A stretch of DNA of 64,000 bases from [Phialemoniopsis] sp. UDSM-2020. Lineage: Eukaryota > Ascomycota > Sordariomycetes > Thyridiales > Thyridiaceae. The notes beneath the pieces were generated by a model. That model saw nothing but the letters and a program-made list of their open reading frames with translations, did no database searches and was not told where the DNA came from. The stretch is from positions 434,001 to 498,000 of the forward strand of contig JAEILZ010000005.1 in assembly GCA_018873225.1 (NCBI GenBank), read 5' to 3'. This document shows positions 23,088 through 34,800 of the stretch, piece after piece. The translations under genes and the position numbers were made by a program. Numbering within the stretch: the first letter of the stretch is position 1; each line of letters opens with the position of its first letter.

Positions 23088-23603
23088 GTGCAAAGACAAG
23101 AACCACGGCTCCCAAAGTGGTCCCAAACAGTGTCAGTCGGCTCAAAATCGGTACGATAGTATCTCAAGGGTTGGAGAATGGTCTTGTCTCTTTGAGTGTA
23201 CGACTAGTCAAAACTTCCTAATCTCAAAATTATGCTAGGGTTCAAATCAGGGCTCTTTCTTTTTTTCCTTTGTACTTGAAGTAAGTAAATCATTTTACTA
23301 CAACAGAATGCAATTAGACTTTTGGACATGTTTATGTACGTCACTTGAGCTCAACTCCAGTGCTGGCTTTCTAGCGCTACTAGCCTCCAAATTCCAGCTG
23401 TTTCAACAGCTTAGCTAAGCGCAATCGCGCTACAAATGCACTACAATTGGACGTCGTGCGCCGCCTATCAGCGCTAAGGTTTTCTCGACCTGCATCTTCC
23501 GCTCTTCCCTTCCAGGCGATGCCAAATAAGCATTACCTCATCCTGAAAGATGCATCTTTCTCCAGCATATCCCTCCGTCATCTAAACACCAAAGGCTTGA
23601 GCC
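23088..23603. other. intergenic, no gene seen
   Basis: 3' flank of the MFS pump and promoter of the next Zn2Cys6 gene. An upstream open frame at 23447-23638 overlaps the start in another frame and is not recognisable. Confidence 0.45.
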
Positions 23604-25281
23604 ATGCCCGCAAAGCTGGAGGCATGCCACAACTGTAGGCGAAGCCGCTTGAAATGCGACCGCTCCCGCCCGCAATGCCTAAAATGTGCCAAGAGGGGTC
23701 AAAACTGTCTAGGCTATGGCAATCTGTTACGGTGGGAGAACGGTATGGCGAGTCGTGGGAGACTGGCCGGTATCACGTCCGACAGAATGAGCAAGGTCCA
23801 GAACGGGAGTATCAGTTCGAACTTGCAAATGCCTGGCCTTTCCAAGTCGACAACAGACGGGCTCGGACCGAGCCATCCTCAATATTGTTTGACAGACCCT
23901 CTTGCACATGATCTTGGCTATCAGTCTAGGAAGTATTTGACCTACTGTGAGTTATCTCCATCCTCCTTGACGGGATATTGACCTAATAAACTCTCATGAA
24001 AGTCGGGAGTGATGTGTGCAGAGACCTCGTCGTCTATGACACCCCCAAACATAACCTCTTCCGTCAGCTTATTCCGATGGCGCTTCATCAACCCATGTTA
24101 TTGCAGGCGATCATTGCCAGTTCCGCTTTGCACATGTCGAACGCGTGTCAACGGTCGTCAAGGTCCTCGAGCATTCTCACGGAGACAGCCTCGACTCCGA
24201 GCACCACAAGCTCGCCAGGGTCTTCGTCGAGCACTCTGTGCGGGACATCTCCTCTAGAGTATTACCGGGACGCGCTCAGGGCCAAGCAACAAGCACTTTC
24301 TCTGCTGAGATCTGCTCTCGAAGACATGGCTTCGGCGGATGTCGATGTGGTCCTCGCGGTGGTGTTTCCCCTCCTTGGCTTCGAGCTTATCGAGTCTGGG
24401 CGAGACAGTTGGAGATCTCACATCAGTGGAGCGCGAACCATCATTGAGAAGCTGGTCCCATCCACCCCGGCGACCGAGACTACCTCAAGCCCGCTACGCA
24501 CCTGGTTGGTATCAAATTGCTTAGTGTGAGTTATTCCATCCAGTAAATTGTAGTTTCTCGCTAACTATGACCTAGGTATGACTTCCTCGGGTCATCATTC
24601 GCAAGCTCTTGTCTACCGCCTAATAATGGGCTATCAATGACGACCCTCTCGCTGCTTCAAGATGCTGAGGGTAATCACTGCTCGTCATTTCCGGCCGCGC
24701 TCCTTCCCTTGATGCAGGCAGGAGCTCACCTTTACGAGGAGAAAAATGTATACACCTCTCCTGATACCTTGACCGACTCAAAACAACACGATGCGCTTCA
24801 AATCTTGCACACTGCGAGGGCCTTTGATCCAGCTACGTGGGCATTGGATTTGCAGCCACGGTCACCGGCTGAGGATCTGGTCCATAGGAGCGAAATCGCC
24901 TTTGCACACAGGGCAGCTGTATGTGTGTATCTCTCGCGCATCATCCTAGCCCTGTGGCCCAGCACGACATTGCCAGATAATCTGGAAAGTCTGGCAGCCG
25001 AGATCATCACCCATCTTTCATGCCTGCACTCCGGAGATGCATTGTTCACAGCAACAGCATGGCCAGCTTTCGTTGCCGGTCTGGAAACGGCCAATCTTGC
25101 GAACCGCGTTTGGGTGACGAAAAGATTCCAAGAACTTTGGACAGTCGAGCCGTGGGGTCTTACCAGAGACGCACTAGGTGTACTGAGATCAATCTGGGAT
25201 GGGAGGATGAATGAAGAAGAGAATGGCTGGAATTGGATCAAGGAACTCAAGGCTATGGGTACTGATTGGCTGGTTGCATGA
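23604..25281 (+). CDS. Zn2Cys6 transcription factor (PF11951, acr-2-like)
   Basis: Three exons (23604-23946, 24003-24525, 24576-25281) give 523 residues. The zinc cluster begins at residue 8: CHNCRRSRLKCDRSRPQCLKCAKRGQNC. It is followed immediately by GYGNLLRW and ASRGRLAG, the signature of the acriflavine-sensitivity (acr-2) type with the fungal-specific domain 2. The C-terminal two-thirds are helical, with the conserved HMSNA and VFPLLGFELIESGRDSWRSHISGARTI region split by a Ser/Thr-rich insert. In relatives this class regulates multidrug pumps or metabolic clusters. It lies between two MFS genes, so transporter regulation is a reasonable guess but not shown. Confidence 0.88.
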
Positions 25282-25387
25282 TTGTAAGGCCAGCGCGATC
25301 ATGACTTCTCGTCTTGGTAGACGGTCGCCAGGCAGGCACCCTTGATCACACTTCTATCTCTAAATACAGTTCTATCTATGTGTGAGT

Positions 25388-27094
25388 TCATTGTGCGCTA
25401 GCTGATTGTTGCTGCTCAGTCATTGCCTCTTCCAAGAGCTCAGCCTTCTCATCCGCTGTAAGATCACTCCTCGCCTTGGGAACTTTTCCCCAGATCGCCA
25501 AAATAAGCAAGCTTACGACAGCAGCACCGACTCCAAACCAGAAGGTGTTCTTGTAACTCGTTGCTAGTCCTGCTTCGTCGACTGTTGCTGACTGGAGGAC
25601 ATCTGTCAAAGCCAGAACAAAGGCTACACCGAGCTGTAGCACAGAGTTGATCACACTCCCAGCCAGTCCCTGCTGCGCAGTGGGAAACGTCGTGGTCACA
25701 AAGACCGTCATCAGAATCGTGGAGAGATCAATCCCGATGGTGCTGAGAATGACTGCTGGGAAGATCCATGCCCAGTAGCCCCCTTCACGAGGAATGAGAG
25801 CTATGAGAAGCTGTGACCCTACCGCACCGAGGCCGGAAATAATCAGCAGTACACGTCCTGGAACCAGGTGCAAGATGAAGCCCTCGATAACGCTGAGTAT
25901 GAGGCCGGCAAGGCCCAGAGGCACGTACCACGCAACCACCTGTAGCGGACTGGCAGACATGACGTTCTGGAAATATAGCGTGCCGTATACGGAGAAGATG
26001 CCCCAGGTTCCGTAGAGCAGGAAGAGGGCCAACAGCAGCGGGCTCATACAAGGAGTAGTGAAGATCGAGGCCGGCAAGAGCGGCTGATCCGACAGGCGCG
26101 TTTCGACATAGGCTGCAACAAGGAGTGATAAAACACCAAGCACGAGACAGACTGGGATATACGGCGTTCTCCAACCTGCGGGAGCGTGGGCCGACTGCAG
26201 GATAGAGAACACGACTAGGGTAAGGCCACAGACAATCGTGATGGCGCCCGGGTAGTCCATCTTAACCTTGCTTGAAGTTCCCTCTTTTATGTGAGGACGG
26301 GGAATGGACAACACCGAGGTTGACAGGGTCAAGGCCGTCAGGATAGCGCCAATTCAGAAGTAGAATCCCCAGCGCATGAACTGGCCCACGACACCTGCCA
26401 TGAGGATGCCACCAAAAAATCCGAACACTGCGGAAGTGCCGTATACTGCGAAGACGAGGTTCTTTCGTGGCCCAGGACGATACAGAGATCCCATGAGCAT
26501 GACCCCAGTAGGCAGGGATGCTGCTATTCCCAACCCTTGTAGAGCGCGACAGAAGTCGAGCATCAGCGGATTGATGCTGAAACCAGTTATGATACTCCAG
26601 ACAAGAAGCCAGACGAGACCCCACATGAAGACAGGATAACCGCCCAGCATATCACCCAGGCGGCCAAAGACGAGCAAGGTGCTGGCGATGACGAGGGAGA
26701 AGGCGGTCGCTGGCCAGACACTGGCTGCTTGCGGGATGTCGAGCTCTCTGATCAACGTCGGGAGGATGACGGTGAAGCCCGAGACAAAGTATTCTGTCAG
26801 AAACTGAGACATTGAGATACTAAAGACGAAGATGATTTCGCTCCAGAAAGTTGTGAATATGGGAGGACGTTCGCGGCCGAGGCGTTCGATTCGTGCTTGG
26901 AGGGTTTCGTCGACTGCATTTGCAGATTCGGTAACGTCGTGGAGGTTCGGTGAAGGGTTGTCGGTGACTAACGCATTGTCAAACTGAGCTGGAGACCCGA
27001 TGCCATGTTTTCTGGATGGCATGATTGATGTTTCTGGGGTGTTGACGGCCACTCTTTTGGATTCTGATGGAAACGATGTGTCTGCCATTGTCAT
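25388..27094 (-). pseudogene. MFS transporter (14-TM) with in-frame TGA
   Basis: One uninterrupted frame of 569 codons except for a TGA at 26356-26354 (codon 247 counted from ATG 27094). Before it are a 65-residue hydrophilic N-terminus, helix 1 (FSISMSQFLTEYFVSGFTVILP), the GRLGDMLGGYPVF loop and CRALQGLGIAASLPTG. Immediately after it, in the same frame, come IGAILTALTLS and the remaining eight or so helices. The family normally has Trp at this position (FYFWIGA), so one TGG-to-TGA change explains the break. No GT-AG intron can remove it. The product would be a truncated six-helix protein, so the gene is probably dead, unless there is stop-codon readthrough or a sequencing error. A second ATG at 27088 is an alternative start. 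Confidence 0.8.
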
Positions 27095-29124
27095 GTAAGT
27101 GTCGCGCAGCTATGCCGGAATTGTAGGCAGGCAGGCCTTTGGAGAGACTGAAGCTATTTAAATAATCGTCGAGTCCCTGGCCGAAGACTCGGAGACGCCT
27201 CATACATTGCATTTGTAATCAGCAAATTTGAAGATATCAACTGTGAACATCGTTACTTGCTCAACGATGATGATGTTCATGGATTTGAGCGGACGTCTAA
27301 GTGAAAAAGACGCTAATGCACGACTTGTGTCTTGGCTGCCTCTTTGAGATTAGCTTCTGCACTCAACAGTGTCCCAATCGGTTCGAGGCTCGCCCGTTGT
27401 GGAGCGCGAACCACATCGCCTTGCCATCAAGCTCTGCGCCCTTCAACAAGACCACCATTAGATATCTTAACAGCATTGATTATCCCACAGCCTGCTTACC
27501 AAGAAATTTTGATGTGTGGATTTCTCAGTAGGAACTGAAGATGACCGAGCCTTTCAAAAATTGGCATCAATAACTAGAAGGTCAAATTGATCACGTCGTT
27601 CCCAGAGTGGCATGCCAGACCTTTTGCAACCTTGGTCCTGCACTGGATGCAGTACCTCGACACTCGGCATCGCTCTACATTCTTGGTCTCTACCATACAA
27701 AATTCTTGAGGACTCTCACATCCCACAATGCCAACATTGATACATCGTGCGTGTAATTGACAGGGCGATCCTATTGTGGTACCGGATTCCACATCCTTCC
27801 TAGCCTTCCCTCCCTTGGGCGAATAGGTGGCAGAACGCTGTCTCTAAGCAAGACGATCATGATAGACTAGTTGAGGATAAAACTGGCTCCTCTTTCTCCT
27901 CTGTCTCGAACACTCCAGTCTGCACGTCTCATAGCTCGACAGGCCTTCGGCAACCAATTCCCACTAAGATCCATGTAATCTCCAACTATTGGGGAAAGAA
28001 AACCCAAACGAGCTATGTGGAAGAGGAAGTTGCGCTATCTGAGCAAGCAATAAAAGCTTGAGAGTACTAGTGGCTCCAGGAACAAACATAATAAAGTTGA
28101 GCCTCCACCAGAGAGCCTTGATTCAACACTTCGTCACAGCGAACTATCTCAGCTCCTTTGAGAAGGGAGTTGAATTTCAGTTCATTCGCTTCAGCGACTC
28201 TGCTCTCCTAATGACCAATCACCTGGAAGATGACAGGACAACGCGACACACTTGAGCCCGATGATGAGGCATGCCTTCGTAGTATTGCCTCTCTCTGAAC
28301 CTCCTGCACTAAGGAACATATGCGACTACAATAGCCGCGTAGATATCGAACGCAATCATTGTTGCACAAGTTGACTCCATTGAAATAAAAACACAGACCA
28401 AGAACTTGTTGAAGTTGTTCATAACGTGACTTCCATAATGGGATCCTTCTGGCAACTGCGCATTGACCGCGTAGCTGGCAAAACATTCATCCCTGTCTTT
28501 AGACACAGGCTTTCAGTACTCATCTACCTGGTCGCAGACTTTCTCGCCTAAAGCCATGTTTACATGACGCTCCTGTGTTTTGGCCTGCTGCATTTTCTTG
28601 TTGCGGTCAAGCCAAGACCCGCTAGAGACAACAAAAGGGTGAAATTGCCTGAAAGAGCTAGGAGCTCTCGCAGATCGACAGGCAAACTTGCCGACTGAAC
28701 CGTGGGGCCGGCTAAGCCTTCATCCTTCAAGTCAAATCCCTGAAAGGTGTCTTTCTTTACCTTTTCCGGCCTCTTTGACAAGAATCAAGATGCGTTTTTC
28801 TCTTCCCCGGCTTTCCCCAGCTTCTCTCCACGCCCCGCAACTATGCTAGAAACGCCATCCGACCAGCGAATGTCACCAAACAAGCACTAGTTCAGATGCT
28901 AACAACGACAATAAAGTCACCTCGTGGTAATGATTACTGAACATCTTCACTGCGTCCCCGCAGCTAGGAAGCCACTCGTAACTTGGACTTAGAATAAGGG
29001 ATAAACACAAATCCACTTACGACTATAAGGTAGCTGCCTTCAGCATGATTCTGGGGTTGAGTAGGAGATAGACAGTTTCGCCAGTGCTCAGGACCACATT
29101 GGATATAAAGCAACCGCCTCCACG
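27095..29124. other. 2 kb gene-poor stretch
   Basis: Only short open frames (under 95 codons) with no family resemblance on either strand. I looked for transposon ends, reverse transcriptase or transposase fragments and saw none. The right end should contain the promoter of the metallo-beta-lactamase-fold gene. Confidence 0.5.
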
Positions 29125-30162
29125 ATGTCAATTTTCAAGGCCTTCACGCTAGCTGTGGTGGCCGCCCTGCCCGTTCTCTCTTGTGAACTTGAGACTCGGG
29201 CCTCTCAAGATCAGTTTCCTCCGAACCGCAACCATACGCTACAGGCCGATGGGAATGTTGCGAAGTATTTTCATGATGCATATGCAGCTTCCGGGCCCGA
29301 TCATCACGAGCTCTACAACATGATCTGCCCACGCGTGGAAAACTCCAATGCTGGCAAGATCGCGGCTCCGCCTAATGTTCGGAACGATTCAATCACGAAG
29401 GCAGTCCCGAAGAAGGTCTTTGACAATCTGTTTTTTGTCGGAGAGTACACAGCTTGGGAAAGCTCTGCCTCGAGCTGGGCTGTTGATACGGGGGACGGCA
29501 TTGTTCTCATCGACACACTCAATGCCGACTCGGTCTCTATCATCGAAACCGGCCTTACAAGGCTCGGCATGTACCCGAAGGATATCAAGTACATTGTTGT
29601 CGGCCACGCCCATGCCGACCACTACGGCGGAGCAAGGTATCTGCAGGACAAATATAATGCTTCAGTCATGATGTCTGATCTTGACTACGATTTTATGTAC
29701 GCCAACGCCAACGCGGAAAGCACAAAGCCGAAACGGGATCTGGTCATCAACGATGGTCAAAACTTTACCCTCGGCAACACCACGTTCCACTTTTACATCA
29801 CCCCTGGCCACACGCCCGGTACCGTCTCGACAATCTTCAACGTCCGGGATGGTGGAGACGAGCACCAGGTCGCGCAATGGGGCGGCACCGGCTTCGGCTT
29901 CGGCGGGGCTACCGGCCAGGATCAGATTGACTGGTTCTTGACTTATGCCGAGTCTGCCCAGCGGTTCCAGGAGCTGATCTACGCGATGGAGGCGGATGTT
30001 CTGATAGCGAACCACCCGATTCTTGACAACACGATCAAGAAGCTGGAGGCCCTCGGCTCGCAAAAGATGAACCCTTGGGTGGTGGGCGTTGATGTGGTTG
30101 CGAACTATACCCAGGTTGCAAAGTCATGTGCCCTTGCAGGCGTTGCAGCCCACCGACAGTAA
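29125..30162 (+). CDS. secreted metallo-beta-lactamase-fold hydrolase
   Basis: A single exon of 345 residues. Residues 1-19 form a signal peptide (hydrophobic core FTLAVVAALPVLSC). The zinc site is complete: HAHADH at residues 161-166 (H161, H163, D165, H166), GHTPGT with H229, and NHPI with H297. This His-rich arrangement, with AHADH and no Cys ligand, resembles subclass B3 metallo-beta-lactamases. Related fungal proteins are secreted and could open lactams, lactones or thioesters. Three or four N-x-S/T sites fit passage through the secretory pathway. The substrate is unknown; defence against environmental or plant lactam compounds is a guess. It is convergent with the small secreted gene that follows. 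Confidence 0.9.
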   Translation: MSIFKAFTLAVVAALPVLSCELETRASQDQFPPNRNHTLQADGNVAKYFHDAYAASGPDHHELYNMICPRVENSNAGKIAAPPNVRNDSITKAVPKKVFDNLFFVGEYTAWESSASSWAVDTGDGIVLIDTLNADSVSIIETGLTRLGMYPKDIKYIVVGHAHADHYGGARYLQDKYNASVMMSDLDYDFMYANANAESTKPKRDLVINDGQNFTLGNTTFHFYITPGHTPGTVSTIFNVRDGGDEHQVAQWGGTGFGFGGATGQDQIDWFLTYAESAQRFQELIYAMEADVLIANHPILDNTIKKLEALGSQKMNPWVVGVDVVANYTQVAKSCALAGVAAHRQ

Positions 30163-30403
30163 AAGGGGATAGCCTGCTATTAACGATGCCGATATTGAAA
30201 CACAATATTCTCCGTGTACACCTATATCGGCTCTGCTGATGACCATTTAATGTATGTGGCCACGACGACATGGGTATTAGGGTAAATGACACTAGAATAC
30301 AGCGCAAAGCCCGTAGCACCCCTCCATATCGGGTACCCACTGAGCTGCAAGAAGTGAATATTTGTCTCCATCATATGGCTACAATGAACGGTGCATCCGA
30401 CGT

Positions 30404-31065
30404 CTACATGTGGCAGATGCGTCCCGACTGGGACCCCGGAATAAGCCTGTAGCGCCCAATCTTCAGAACAACCCTGCCGCCTAGGGCTACATGAACCGCT
30501 CCCTCGGTGAAAGTCTTGTCCGTGAGCTTGCAATAGCTGTTCAGCTTGTTCGAAAGCTGGTCCCAGATGGCAGGTGACAGAACGCAGCCTCGAGTCTCCG
30601 GGGAGACGTTGCAAACGGCTCAGTTTGGTTCGGGCTAGATGCTCGTCAGTTACCTCATGTCGTGCAGTTCGGTCGAATCATAGGGTGCCTGTAGAGGGCA
30701 CGACTTACATGTCCGGGAAGTCCACTCTCGTGCACCCACATCGGGTCGAGCCGGGTACCTTGTACACAGCCGTTTCTAATCCAGCGGTACGTGTAGTTCT
30801 CCCATTCCTTTTCCTTCTGGCCCCAGTTACGTGTGTCTGAACAGAGGACCATAGGGAGCGTGATGTCAACAGCGGTGCCGTCGACATCGTAGGCAGTGAA
30901 CCCGTCGACGTTCTGGTACGCGGTCGTGTTGACAGCGCCGACGTATTGGCTTTCGACCGGTGTCGCATTCGGTGCATCATCGACGGTTGGGGCAGCGGCG
31001 GCAAATGATCCGGATCCGATGATGGCTGCCACAAGGGCAGCGGAGGGAAGCATGGATAAGTGCAT
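30404..31065 (-). CDS. small secreted protein, unknown
   Basis: Exon 1 (31065-30709) encodes a clear signal peptide (LPSAALVAAIIGSGSFAAAA) and a mature region with LCSDTRNWG and WIRNGC. A strong donor GTAAGT follows. Reading on from the acceptor at 30596 (phase 0) gives exon 2 (30595-30404) with GCVLSPAIWDQLSNKL and SYCKL, ending GRICHM. The total is 182 residues with six cysteines or so in the mature part. If unspliced, the frame stops 17 residues after the junction. The TATATA at 31154-31159 lies about 90 bp upstream of the start. I do not recognise the family; size, secretion and Cys content fit an effector-like or antimicrobial protein. The exon 1 call is firmer than the exon 2 acceptor. 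Confidence 0.55.
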
Positions 31066-31898
31066 GGTGATCGTTGAACTAGGTTATCCAATATGTCAGA
31101 GTCCCTGGCATCATAATAAGATTCTGACGATTGACAGTGCGCGCGGTCAACAATATATACTCAAGAAGATATCTCAGTCCTTGATCACAAGTCCTTCGGC
31201 GAGGTCTCGTTGCCTCCTGCAAACAGGGGTAGTGCTACTTTCTATGTACTTCGACTTAGACACAAGCATGCCTCAAAAACCGCTTGTCACTAGGTATTAT
31301 CTATGTATATGGTCTAAGAATTGGGATGGAGCAATGCGCAATTTAGCTGCGACCTTTTGCCTGCCAAATGCGCACATATCATGGTATGCATCTTGGCTCT
31401 CATTTCGCTTTCTAATAGGAAGGATTATCGCATGCGACCTATTCGCAAGGGGCGAGCTGGCCTCAGATTGTCTCCATTGGGTGAACAGTCCAAAGCGCAA
31501 TAGCTGAGAATGGACTTCTATTGTCTCTACACACAATCGAGGAGAGCGGGCGTGGAACACACTTTACCGCGCACCTCAGGATTGCTGCGGCCATCGTTGG
31601 AAAGAGGACTTGAGTGGTGCTTCGTGAGGTCTACAATAGGATGTAATTTTCATAATGTAAATCCCTTGCAAACTTACGCCGGTTGGCGTACTTCTGGTCC
31701 CCAACTTCTCTCAGAAGTATTGATTCTCGTGATTACATCCCTGTTTTCACACTACTCTGAACCTTGATTACTCAATGGAAGGGTCTGTCGGGTCGCCAGC
31801 GCTTAGATTCTTGGCATGACTTTTCATAACTACTTCCAGCGCATATCTTCCGAAGCGTTTCCCATTCACGAAGAAGCCCTGCCTCCTCCATCACCTGA
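31066..31898. other. intergenic, no gene seen
   Basis: Contains the TATATA promoter element of the small secreted gene at its left end and the 3' flank of the large NLR-like gene at its right. Short open frames (31297-31560, 31510-31767) have no recognisable content. Confidence 0.45.
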
Positions 31899-34800
31899 CT
31901 ACCCATCATCGCTAGTGTCTTGCGCACGAGCAAGCTCTTCTTCCGATGGTTGGCCCTCTCTTTCAAAATTGTGGTCGCCATAGTGAATTCTTTCCCACCG
32001 AGGATAACATTTGAAGCACAAATCAAAATCTACACAGGTTGTACACCTGTATCTTGCCCCGTATGTCAACTAAACAACCCAGTTAGCATCTCAAGGCCCA
32101 AGCAGTGAAAATAAAGGCGTGATGCTTACACATTCGCAGACATCGCACACATACGTGGGTCTTGTCTCCCCGTTTTCTACCCCTTTTGTCGCTAGCCTGA
32201 GATTCTCTGGATCCAATGCCGGATCCGAGATCGTGTCAGTTGCACCAGCCCGCCGGTCCGGCCGCAAGAGATCCTCACTCGCATCACCACCTTCTTTGAA
32301 GCGTAGTCCGTGATACAATGCGACTTTCAATGGCGTCCAGCCATTCTTAGTCAAGGCAGTTTTGTCGGCTTTACAGTCCACGATGAGGTATCTGATGACA
32401 TCTAAGCTGCAGCTGCGGCATGCCCAATGCAGTGGGGTCCAGTTATCCACGTCAACGTCGCTTATAGCTTCTGGGTGCTCCCTCAACACCTTCTGCACCA
32501 AGGACAACGCTCCCTGTCCCGCGGCATAGTGCAGCACGTGCAAATTCTGATGTAAATCAGTAGTGAGAAAGGAAAGATTGCCCTTGAAGATCTTGAAACC
32601 TTCAGCGTCACGCCGCCGGCCGAGAGCGGCAAGGTGTAGCGGCAGTCGGCCGGCTACGTCTCTACTCCCCAGATTCAGGGGATGTTTCGAGTCTGTGTCC
32701 ATGAGGACCTGGGCCATGGTCGGTTGCATTCGATAGGCGGCGAGGTGCAGCGCGGTTCCGTAATGTCCCGCCATTGTGTCGAGCCTGGGATGTCTTTTGA
32801 GCAGGAACTTCAGCATCCCCAATGACCTACTAGCGACGGCGAACTGTAGGGGTTGGCGGTAGTACCCAGCCTCGTAGTTGATGGCCGTTGGATCGCGCAG
32901 TAGAATAGCCTTGGCAAACGAGATATACATCCGTACGGCCTTGTTGCTGGTGTGCATCCGAGCCACCGCCCGGAACCCTGGCATAGCTATCGCCGTACAC
33001 AATGGCGACCCATAGCGCCCGCCTCCTTTACGGATATCCGCCCCCCGGGTGAGTAGCGTCTTGATAATGGATAAGCTCGCCTTATTGCCCTTAAACATTG
33101 CAGCCTGCAAAGGTGTACCCCACGCCTCGCTGGGAGAATCCACAACTACTTCATGGCGCAAGCACAGCATCTGGACAATGTCCAGCCAACCCTGCAGTGC
33201 TGCATAGTGCAACATGGTGCCGTAGTCGCTCAACTTTTGAGTTGGATCGCAACCGTGCTGCAGCAAAACTCGGATTCGGTCCCTCGTGTCGGTATTGTCT
33301 TGAAGAAATGCATCAAGCACGTAGCCTGGTACCTGTAGCCCGTCTGATGCTGATATGCGTTTCACAACTAGTGTGAATACTCTCAGGCTGCATGTGTTCA
33401 GAGCCATATCCAAGAATGTTGAATATTTTTCGGACTCGCATGGAACTTTGAGCTCACACTTGGCATCGAGGAGAATCTGAGTGACCTTGTCGTGTCCGGC
33501 TCGGGCAGCCATATATAGTGGTGCCTCGCCATCCTCGTCCAATGCCTCTATGTTGGCCCCGGCATTCACAAGCACTCGCACACATTTCGGATGGTTTCTT
33601 CTTACAGCATCGTGCAGTGGAGTGCTCGAGGAACTGTCCCTTTTTTCAAGGTCTGCTCTCCGCAAGATGAGCATCTCCATGAGCCCTAGGTATGACGAGT
33701 AGGCGCAGTAGTGCAGCGCCGAATTCGCCGAGTCACTCTGAACATTGATATCCACGCCAGTATCGAGGAGAAGCTCCACTATCTCCGACCTACCGCATGC
33801 GGCCGCCGTCAAGTATGCGCGGTTCTGTGTCGCGACCGTGGTATATGGGATCAGCAGCTTCACAATAGCTTCCTGGTCCTCTTCACACGCCACTGACATT
33901 GGATTCCACACACCAACCATATTGCATTCGAAACCTTTGAGTAACATCATCCGTACGCAACCGACGTGGCCTCGTTCGGCAGCTTTTTCGAGCGCTCTGC
34001 ATTGGTCAATTTCGCTAAGAGCTGGGTACTCTGGTCTGAGTAGTTCTTGTAACAGGTTAACGTAGCCGAAACGTGCCGCGTCAACTACGTAGTCAAAGAA
34101 GTTGTCCCCATCCTTGGCTACGTTTGGATGGTATTTGAAGAGCATCTTTATAAGGTCCTCGTAGTTGTAGCGGACGGCTTGCTTCGTGGCTTCGTGGTAG
34201 TCATCAGGGTCAAAGCGATCCTGTGACATCTTTGGAATCAGCAAGGTTGCGATCGTAGGGTTTCTGTAAAAGACAGCTACACGTAACGGTGTCCGATCTC
34301 CATCATCCTTAGCGTTGGCGCACGCCTGATGATCAAGGAGCAGCCTCACAATTTCGATGTGCCCGCATCGACTGGCAGTATGTAACGGGTTGTGATCACT
34401 GTCATTGAGCAACGAGAGATCGGCCCCGATGTCTAAGAGTTTCTTAACAATCAAGAAGTTCCCAGTTTCGATAGCAAGAAGTAGTGGAGAGGCGCCTGCA
34501 CTGTCCTTCTGTTCGAGTGTCTGCGTAAAGGTACCGCGTTTGCGTAACAGCAAGAACAGGACTTTGTTGACCATAGACAAGTCTTCTGATAGAACGGCTT
34601 GATTCAGAAGAGTCTGCTTGTCTTTGCGGTTTTCTCCAAAGCTAATCTTTTTTGAAAGGGCTATCCAGAGAGCGCGGTTGCCTGGTAACGCCCCTTGTCT
34701 TGCTAGAGAATGCACGACTGGTAACTTCGGCTGGAACTCATCGAACTGCACCTTGAATCGAGAGTCGTTCATTATAAGCTCAATGAGGTCAGAATTGCCA

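Noticed and set aside
25388..26332. Separate short MFS gene downstream of the TGA
   Set aside because: It lacks an N-terminal half and a proper start; it is the same-frame continuation of the interrupted transporter.
26354..26356. RIP as the cause of the nonsense codon
   Set aside because: The implied C-to-T change is in CpC context, and the flanking gene shows no general C-to-T decay.
32091..32129. Stop of the NLR-like protein at 32091
   Set aside because: A GTAAGC donor just before it splices to an exon that completes a ZZ zinc finger, so the true stop is 31899.
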